A DNA stretch of 64,000 nucleotides, taken from NCBI GenBank assembly GCA_016234115.1, contig JACRHD010000019.1, positions 124,001 to 188,000 of the forward strand, in the 5' to 3' direction. This stretch comes from Nitrospirota bacterium. Lineage in GTDB: Bacteria; Nitrospirota; Thermodesulfovibrionia; UBA6902. Shown here piece after piece: positions 58,309 through 64,000 of the stretch. Position 1 is the first letter of the stretch. The number at the start of each line of letters is the position of its first letter. The position numbers were made by a program, and so were the translations under genes. The notes under the pieces are model-generated. The model did not search any database, was not told the origin of the DNA, and worked only from the letters and a program-made list of their open reading frames with translations.

Positions 58309-59789
58309 TTACCTGTTGCCTTATCGGCAGCCCCTTCCTTTTGAATATTGAACAAAGAAATTGCCAGCGCAAAAAAGAGCCATATTATGCTTTTGAAATA
58401 ATACTGGTCCACTGTGCTGTGGATGCCTAAAGCAACGAGCCCGCCGCACATCGCTATCCCCATCACCTGAGCGTATGTGGTCTGCCCATGGAGATTATTT
58501 CTCATAACGTTCCATATCTTCCGGCCGAAGACAGAGAAGAGGACCGTGGCGTAGACAAACCCGAAGAGACCATAATCGAACACAAGCGAGAGGAAGAGAT
58601 TGTGCGGATGGGGCCGTTTGGTAGTATAGTCGAAGCCGCCGGGACCCAGACCCACGAGACTGAGATGCCTCCTTTTCATCTGCGCCCACCCTTCTTTCCA
58701 CATGTCGACCCTGTCCTGGACAGACACGACGTCGCCCCGATATGATACGTGCATCAGGCGGGGCGTCCTCTTTTCCCCGGCATACACCAGCGAGAGCCCG
58801 AAGATAATCACAACCAGAACAAGACTCAGCGCTGCGTGCCGCATGAACCGCCTCCTGGTCTTCTCATAAACAGCCAACAGGAGCAGGAGCACTATGAGGA
58901 ACGAGCCGATGCCGGCCTTCGACATGGTGAGGAAGTTTGCGAGGACAAGGAGAAATAACGCAGTCCAGAGGAGCAGCTTCTTCCATTTCACCTGTTCGAG
59001 AATGAGCAGGCCCAGGGCCGCCCAGGTGACCATGTTCAGGATCGTGGAAGAGGCATTCGGATGTCCGAGGGCATGGCCCCGGATCTTCACCTTCGTCGAA
59101 TTGTTAAAAATAAAGGTGACCCAGTCCGAAAGCTTCTTACTATAGAAAAATTCACCCGGGATATCGAGAATCGAGAGCATTACCAGCACGGCCGTAATGA
59201 CTCCGGAGACGACCCAGCAGACCATCAGTCGCTTATGCAGGCGCTCGCTGTCGATAACGTAAATGATAAAATAAAAAAGTGCAAAGTTGATAAGCATAAG
59301 AACAAAGCTGACAAGGCCGTAATTAAACCCGGGTGACCATAACGCCAGCGACACGGCGGCATACAGTATAAGCAGGCCGTTGAGCGTCGTGAGGGGCCCT
59401 TTCCACGGTATGCCCCTGTGGAGCCCTGCTGCTTTCTTTATACCCAGTGCAACCGCTCCCAACACGAGGATTATGGAGAAGACCGGTATCGTCTTATTCG
59501 TTTTTATTCCGATGTTCGCGGCGTCGAAGTAAAAACCCACATAATTAAAGAGCGTCATCACGGCGACGATCAGCATATAAGACGCCGCTTCCGGCTTAAT
59601 GAGAAAGATCACAGTTAATATAAAGAGCACCAGGGCCGACAGCGACACATACCACGGGCTGAAAAGATACAGAACAGACCACATCATGAGAACAACCGCA
59701 GCGACCAGTCCTCGATACACACTCCTGTCATCCCCGGGCCGGACATCCTTTTCGCAGCTTACCTTGCCGAATATTGTATTTGTCTTCAT
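58305..59789 (-). CDS. O-antigen ligase/polymerase family membrane protein
   Basis: A 494-residue integral membrane protein with about twelve helices. The large periplasmic loop near the C-terminus with SYRGDVVSVQDRVDMWKEGW and GLGPGGFDYTTKRPHPHNLFL is the Wzy_C/WaaL signature, including the conserved Arg and the PHN motif. It joins or polymerises undecaprenyl-linked glycans outside the inner membrane, as WaaL- or EPS polymerase-type enzymes do. Coupled to the downstream phosphodiesterase gene. Confidence 0.9.
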   Translation of the reverse strand: MKTNTIFGKVSCEKDVRPGDDRSVYRGLVAAVVLMMWSVLYLFSPWYVSLSALVLFILTVIFLIKPEAASYMLIVAVMTLFNYVGFYFDAANIGIKTNKTIPVFSIILVLGAVALGIKKAAGLHRGIPWKGPLTTLNGLLILYAAVSLALWSPGFNYGLVSFVLMLINFALFYFIIYVIDSERLHKRLMVCWVVSGVITAVLVMLSILDIPGEFFYSKKLSDWVTFIFNNSTKVKIRGHALGHPNASSTILNMVTWAALGLLILEQVKWKKLLLWTALFLLVLANFLTMSKAGIGSFLIVLLLLLAVYEKTRRRFMRHAALSLVLVVIIFGLSLVYAGEKRTPRLMHVSYRGDVVSVQDRVDMWKEGWAQMKRRHLSLVGLGPGGFDYTTKRPHPHNLFLSLVFDYGLFGFVYATVLFSVFGRKIWNVMRNNLHGQTTYAQVMGIAMCGGLVALGIHSTVDQYYFKSIIWLFFALAISLFNIQKEGAADKATGK

Positions 59790-59817
59790 AACCTATATTG
59801 CTCCCGTCGTATCTGAT

Positions 59818-61563
59818 TTATTCTCTGAAATAGTCCCACCACACAACATAGACCTTTGCCCCCGACTCTTTCTTTGTAAACCTGTATACATAGATGTTGT
59901 CTTTACCGTCCACCACTGTCTCGACTCTTTTCCAATCGCTTCCATCAAGAAGCGAGGTCATCAGTTTATAACTGTAGTAAGAGAGCTTCTTTACACCCCG
60001 GCCCTCATCAGAGGAAAACTTCCCGTCATACATAAGGCCGGTATGATCAAAATACGTATCATTGCCATGAAAGCCCTCCATTAATCCCCACGCCCAGAAT
60101 ATCTTCTCCACTCCTATCGAAAGACCGTATACATATCTCTTGATAAGGTCCCCTGCCTGCATCCCCTCGGACTGATAGGGCGGGTCCCAGGGCTGGGAGG
60201 AAGCCTTTACCGGGTCGCCGCTGTATGTGCTCATTTCGGTGATCCATACCGGTGTATCCCCCGATAATCCCGCTTTGACCAATTCGCTCCTCAAATAGGA
60301 ATAAATATCCTTGTAGTCCCTGTAGTTCCCCTGCGCATTGGACCCCCAATGGAAGTCTATGATATCGATATACTTGCCCTGCAGTTCTTTTATTACCGGA
60401 ATAAAGGCCCTTTCAAAATTAGACCGGCTCTCCATGACGATGCGGAACGCCCCTCCAAGGACGACCTTTGCGGATGGATCGGCCTGCCTTATCGCCGAGC
60501 TTGTGATCTTCACAAACTCTGCGAAATCGGCTATTTTGGGGTGTGGCTCATTGCCTACCTGCCAGTATTTTATGGGGCTGGTCAATCCCGGCATGTCATC
60601 GATGCCGTCACCATCGTACCGCTCGACACATGCCGTAACAAAGGCCGTATACGCTTTATTGTTTACCGGGAGATAAGAATCTTTCCTGATGTATTTCTCC
60701 AGATCAAGCCCCTTCTTTTTTGCCTTCTCGAAAATGTCCTTTTGATGGGACGAAGCCGGCGGCGCGACGATTATATTGTAGAGAAGATTCATGCCGGGAG
60801 GGACCTGCCTTATCTCGCTGTCGAAGAGAGACCAATCATACGCGCTTTTGGCGATATCCGTCTGCACTAAAATCCACGCAAAATATTTTGCAGGACGGTG
60901 CCAGCTTACACCGATATCCGTCGCATACTGATATGGATTTTCAATGTCTTCGACCTTTGCGGGATGGAGCCCAAACGGAGAGCTCTCGGACAATCGGGCA
61001 GGCGTTAACGGCAAGCGGGGCTGCTCTTCGAGAATGAACACCGGCTGCGCAGTGAGGGGAACGGTCACTGCCCCGTCTTTCAGTGCGAGAGGCGCTACAT
61101 CAAATGCCCCCTCCCCGTCCGGCGAGGTGATTTCCTTTCCCTTTTGGTACCGGGGCTTGAGGCTGACCATGTAGGCGGCCTTCAGAGGCAGATTGAGACG
61201 TACGCTCTTATTTTTCGTCTCTTCAATGCCGGATGTCCGAGCATCTTTCTTTTCCGGACTCGCGTCGGCCTTCGTAACGGGGCCGGAAAGCTCTCTGAGG
61301 AGCTCCTCAACGAGGCGGTCCGCCGTATCCATGTCCCTGCTCCTGAATGCAGTCACGGATCTCCGGTATTTTTTTTCAGACTCGGCGACATCCTCTCCCC
61401 TCTCCTTCTTTGCCCGCAGCAGGTCCCTCACCCTGTCCGCCTTCTCTCTGAGCTCGACAGGGGAAGTCATGGCGCTGAGAGGACTCGATGCGTTCATCTG
61501 ATACATGCAGGCGAATACCAGGAACGCTATGCACAGGATAATCGCATTATTTTTCATATTCAT
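59818..61563 (-). CDS. exported GH-A clan glycoside hydrolase (GH39-like)
   Basis: A 581-residue protein from ATG 61563 (AGAGGT upstream; longer frame to 61614 rejected). N-terminal hydrophobic signal or lipobox-like LVFAC segment, a helical region (about 45-110), a beta linker, then a TIM-barrel: acid/base Glu339 in YWQVGNEPHP and nucleophile Glu443 in WITEMST, the two-glutamate pair of clan GH-A. It may trim or cut the polysaccharide made by this operon, a pairing common in EPS clusters. Exact family and substrate unknown. Confidence 0.85.
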   Translation of the reverse strand: MNMKNNAIILCIAFLVFACMYQMNASSPLSAMTSPVELREKADRVRDLLRAKKERGEDVAESEKKYRRSVTAFRSRDMDTADRLVEELLRELSGPVTKADASPEKKDARTSGIEETKNKSVRLNLPLKAAYMVSLKPRYQKGKEITSPDGEGAFDVAPLALKDGAVTVPLTAQPVFILEEQPRLPLTPARLSESSPFGLHPAKVEDIENPYQYATDIGVSWHRPAKYFAWILVQTDIAKSAYDWSLFDSEIRQVPPGMNLLYNIIVAPPASSHQKDIFEKAKKKGLDLEKYIRKDSYLPVNNKAYTAFVTACVERYDGDGIDDMPGLTSPIKYWQVGNEPHPKIADFAEFVKITSSAIRQADPSAKVVLGGAFRIVMESRSNFERAFIPVIKELQGKYIDIIDFHWGSNAQGNYRDYKDIYSYLRSELVKAGLSGDTPVWITEMSTYSGDPVKASSQPWDPPYQSEGMQAGDLIKRYVYGLSIGVEKIFWAWGLMEGFHGNDTYFDHTGLMYDGKFSSDEGRGVKKLSYYSYKLMTSLLDGSDWKRVETVVDGKDNIYVYRFTKKESGAKVYVVWWDYFRE

Positions 61564-61625
61564 TGCAGACCTCTTTTTGTGCATTGGAGTCCGTCCCGCC
61601 GCCTTACGGAACAACCCGATACCCT

Positions 61626-61639
61626 GCAGTCCGGACTGC
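61626..61639. promoter_or_regulatory. perfect 14-bp palindrome upstream of the hydrolase gene
   Basis: GCAGTCCGGACTGC, fully symmetric with no loop, in the 106-bp gap between the propeller gene stop and the hydrolase start. Could be a dimeric regulator site or the core of a weak hairpin. Confidence 0.3.
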
Positions 61640-61669
61640 TTTTGGACCTTTTAGAGAAGAATGCTTTAA

Positions 61670-63352
61670 TCACTCCACTCCTGCTCCCCTCATGGGAATG
61701 ACAACCACCCCTTCATCGGGATCATTGGAATAAACTTTCAGCAATGCATCCTGTCTGCCGGCGGACAACGGTTTAAATGTCACGGTGATCTCGCAGAAAC
61801 TGTCCGGGGTGACCGTCGAGCAGGTATTCGACTGTGAAAAATCGCTCTCATACCTCTCGGCTATCGCTATGGAGCGTATAATCAGGCCGGACAGTCCGCT
61901 GTTCCCGATAAATACGGTTTCGGAGGATGAAGTATTGTTCCTTACAGGTCCTAATTTCACGAATGAAGGCTTGACGGTAATGTCCGGGTCGAGTGCATCT
62001 GAACACAAGGTCACCGGAGGCATCCCGATCAGCGCTTCGGGAATGCTTTCAGCTTGAGGAACAGCATCAGTCATTATACCTGCAATCCCGGTATTCCTTA
62101 TCATCGCACTCGACGTGCCCGCTATCATGTGAGGAGTATATTTGTTCGGGCACGCGCCGATATTCCCGTTTCCGTCAACTTTAAGTACCCATGAATCATT
62201 ACTCATTACACCGAAGGAGGCTGTTTCGGCAGCCACCACATATCCGCCGTCGGGAATCTGGATTACAGAGTTTGATTTATCATCGCCCGAATCACCGTAC
62301 GCGCTCTGCCATACGATATTCCCGCTCGCATCAAGCTTCAGTGTCAGCACATCATAGTCGCCTGCGCCGAAGGAATTGCTCCACCCGGCAACAATATACC
62401 CGCCGTCAGACGTCTGCTGGATATGTCTGGCCTGATCGGTCCCGGTATGACCATACGTTTTTTCCCATTCAATAGTTCCTGCGGAGTTGAGCTTGAACAC
62501 CCAGAAATCGAAATCGCCCCTCCCGAAAGAAGCGGTCCAGCCCGCCACTACATACCCGCCGTCGGAAGTCTGGAGCACGTATTTGGAATAGTCGTTCCTG
62601 TATCCGCCAAAGGTTTTCTGCCATTGCACATTTCCGGACGCATCGAGCTTCAGTATCCAGGCATCAAAATCACCATTTCCGAAAGACGAGGTCCAGCCGG
62701 TTACTATGTACCCGCCGTCGCTGGTACTCTGGACAGTGCGGGCCTGATCATCGCCTTCACGCCCGTATGCCTTCTGCCATTGCACCTGTCCCGCTGCATC
62801 GAGCTTCAGCATCCAGGCATCGGACATTCCGGTCTCGAAAGACGAGGTCCAGCCGGCCACGATGTACCCGCCGTCAGAAACCTGCTGTATGTAACGGGCA
62901 TAGTCGGCATCTGCCCCCCCGTAAGTATATTCCCATTGAGTAGACCCATCCGGTCCCAGCTTCACAACCAGGGCGTCCATCAGCCCCTTGCCGAAGGAAT
63001 CAGTTACACCCGCAATAATGTATCCGTCGTCCGAAGCAAGCGCGAGCGTACGGGCGGAGTCAACGCCGCCGCCACCGTAGGTTTTCTGCCATTGAACATC
63101 ACCAGCACCATCAAGCTTCACTACCCACAGGTCTGCATCACCCTCGGAAAAAGAGGTCGTATAGCCTGCTGCAATATACCCGCCATCCGGCGTCCGTACA
63201 ATGGAGCGAATGAAATCATCGCCGCTGCTTCCATACGTCTTCGACCAAAAGGCGGCGGCATACGTTGTAACTGGAAGGAAAAGCGTGAAAAACAAAATCG
63301 GGATAAAGAGAAGCAACAAGCCAATCATAATAGATGTAAAACATTGCCGCAT
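61670..63352 (-). CDS. exported beta-propeller-like repeat protein with C-terminal Ig-like domain
   Basis: A 560-residue secreted protein from ATG 63352 (AAGGAGGTC upstream). Signal peptide about 1-33 (...VTTYAAAF). Then seven or eight repeats of about 49 residues with the pattern DGGYIVAGWTSSFG, DxWxLKLDxxGxVQWQKTYGG, each likely one blade. The last roughly 110 residues (KPSFVKLGPVRNNTSSSETV, NSGLSGLIIRSI, ITVTFKPLSAGRQDALLKVY) match the choice-of-anchor/ASH-type Ig-like domain. Surface or extracellular scaffold; no enzyme motif. Confidence 0.85.
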   Translation of the reverse strand: MRQCFTSIMIGLLLLFIPILFFTLFLPVTTYAAAFWSKTYGSSGDDFIRSIVRTPDGGYIAAGYTTSFSEGDADLWVVKLDGAGDVQWQKTYGGGGVDSARTLALASDDGYIIAGVTDSFGKGLMDALVVKLGPDGSTQWEYTYGGADADYARYIQQVSDGGYIVAGWTSSFETGMSDAWMLKLDAAGQVQWQKAYGREGDDQARTVQSTSDGGYIVTGWTSSFGNGDFDAWILKLDASGNVQWQKTFGGYRNDYSKYVLQTSDGGYVVAGWTASFGRGDFDFWVFKLNSAGTIEWEKTYGHTGTDQARHIQQTSDGGYIVAGWSNSFGAGDYDVLTLKLDASGNIVWQSAYGDSGDDKSNSVIQIPDGGYVVAAETASFGVMSNDSWVLKVDGNGNIGACPNKYTPHMIAGTSSAMIRNTGIAGIMTDAVPQAESIPEALIGMPPVTLCSDALDPDITVKPSFVKLGPVRNNTSSSETVFIGNSGLSGLIIRSIAIAERYESDFSQSNTCSTVTPDSFCEITVTFKPLSAGRQDALLKVYSNDPDEGVVVIPMRGAGVE

Positions 63353-63381
63353 AAAAGACCTCCTTTCCCGTACAAAATAGT

Positions 63382-64000
63382 TCATTGCTGTACCTTGAGC
63401 TTGATGAGCACGCCGTTGAATTCACCTGTCCCAGCGGTATGCATCACCCCGAGGACAACATAACCGCCGTCGGCTGTCTGCGAGGCGGAACCGCTCGTAT
63501 CATAGGAGTTAGCGCGTCCGATCGTCCGGTCCCACAGCTTGTTGCCGTTCGCGTCGGTCTTGATAATCCACATGTCGTCCAGTCCTGTCCCGAAAGAATA
63601 CGTATAACCGGCGATAATATACCCCCCGTCGCCGGTAATTTGGACAGACCGCCCTCGGTCGTCCTTAGCTCCGCCGAAGGTTTTGCTCCAAATCTCGTTG
63701 CCGTCCCTGTCCGCCTTGAACAACCAGAGGTCGTAGTCTCCCTCTCCTACAGAATCAGTATAGCCTGTAATGATATATCCACCGTCGGCCGTCTGCTGCA
63801 CGGCACAGCCGCGGTCATCGCCCAATCCGCCGAACGTCCTTGTCCATTCCGCAATACCATCCGCATCTGTCTTTATAAGCCATGCGTCATATTTCGAAAG
63901 GGAAGAGGCATATGAGATCGTCTCCCCTATAATAATGTACCCGCCATCGGCCGTCTGCCACGCCTGTCGCCCGTAATCTATCATCTCGCCGCCGAATGTC
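63382..64000 (-). CDS. beta-propeller-like repeat protein (N-terminus cut by window edge)
   Basis: At least 206 codons of the same 49-residue repeat as the next gene (DGGYIIIGETISYASSLSKY, DAWLIKTDADGIAEWTRTFGG, TADGGYIITGYTDSVGEGDY), ending KVQQ at a stop at 63382. The frame is open to the window edge, reading TFGGE before the Met at 63984, so that Met is internal and the gene continues outside. Lacks the Ig-like tail of its downstream neighbour. Likely a tandem-duplicate surface protein. Confidence 0.85.
   Translation of the reverse strand, partial: TFGGEMIDYGRQAWQTADGGYIIIGETISYASSLSKYDAWLIKTDADGIAEWTRTFGGLGDDRGCAVQQTADGGYIITGYTDSVGEGDYDLWLFKADRDGNEIWSKTFGGAKDDRGRSVQITGDGGYIIAGYTYSFGTGLDDMWIIKTDANGNKLWDRTIGRANSYDTSGSASQTADGGYVVLGVMHTAGTGEFNGVLIKLKVQQ

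Noticed and set aside
62423-63463. Long plus-strand frame (346 codons) opposite the propeller genes
   Set aside because: Shadow frame produced by the regular 49-residue repeat on the minus strand.
1-64000. tRNA, rRNA or other structural RNA genes
   Set aside because: I found no cloverleaf, no TTCRANNC arm in context and no rRNA motif by reading; a covariance-model search would be decisive.

Overview
The window looks like a chromosomal segment of a Gram-negative, probably anaerobic or microaerophilic, motile environmental bacterium. A member of Nitrospirota (Thermodesulfovibrionia-like) is my best guess; this is inference from gene content and the style of the intergenic repeats, not from a marker gene. 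LptD shows an outer membrane, a PEP-CTERM protein and two sigma-54 promoters point to an exosortase-type surface or EPS programme, and a diheme c-type cytochrome, a lone bis-MGD molybdo/tungsto-enzyme and B12/radical-SAM and DUF362 iron-sulfur proteins fit a low-oxygen lifestyle. No rRNA, tRNA, CRISPR array, intact insertion sequence or prophage was recognised.

Layout. 1-5.8 kb: chemotaxis operon on the minus strand (MCP, CheY, STAS, CheA with an MshEN-like duplicated motif, second MCP cut by the left edge). 6-9.2 kb: NarL-type sensor kinase and LuxR-type regulator. 9.3-18.5 kb: cysK, a cysteine hydrolase, an EamA transporter translationally coupled to a single-chain type IIG restriction-modification enzyme, nicotinate phosphoribosyltransferase, coaD, rsmD. 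18.8-26.9 kb: M28 peptidase, stand-alone FlhB-tail and FliK-like proteins with a small diheme cytochrome, argG, dprA, topA. 27-29 kb: type II restriction enzyme, m4C methylase and an HTH/AT-hook protein. 29-34.4 kb: orphan DUF104 antitoxin-like protein, sugar kinase-like phosphotransferase, DOMON-like protein, TIGR03790-like protein, YkgJ-type cysteine-cluster protein, a 52-residue zinc-ribbon protein, a YwiC-like membrane protein. 35-44.7 kb: trpB, trpA, accD, folC, lptD, mazG, PK-C domain protein, DsbA-like protein, hpt. 44.8-50.5 kb: PEP-CTERM protein, molybdo-enzyme, EF-hand repeat protein, RED-repeat protein, frameshifted DUF3106-like protein. 50.5-64 kb: one long minus-strand polysaccharide/surface operon (two beta-propeller-like proteins, GH-A hydrolase, O-antigen ligase, phosphodiesterase, acyltransferase, GT9, DUF362, radical SAM, GT2).

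The most unusual content is between the genes. Ten intergenic gaps hold inverted word arrays: each is built from its own 6-9 nt word repeated imperfectly on one side of a spacer and repeated in reverse complement on the other. The words differ between gaps but the architecture is the same. One arm with the same word as the gap upstream of the sensor kinase sits in frame inside topA, and another array runs to 3 nt before the accD start codon and leaves no Shine-Dalgarno sequence. Two further dispersed hairpin families (called family 1 and family 2 below) are scattered through the window, and a precisely 22-nt segment is found inserted in members of both unrelated families, with insert-free sites for comparison. 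These three layers, nested and mobile-looking, are my main candidates for something undescribed.
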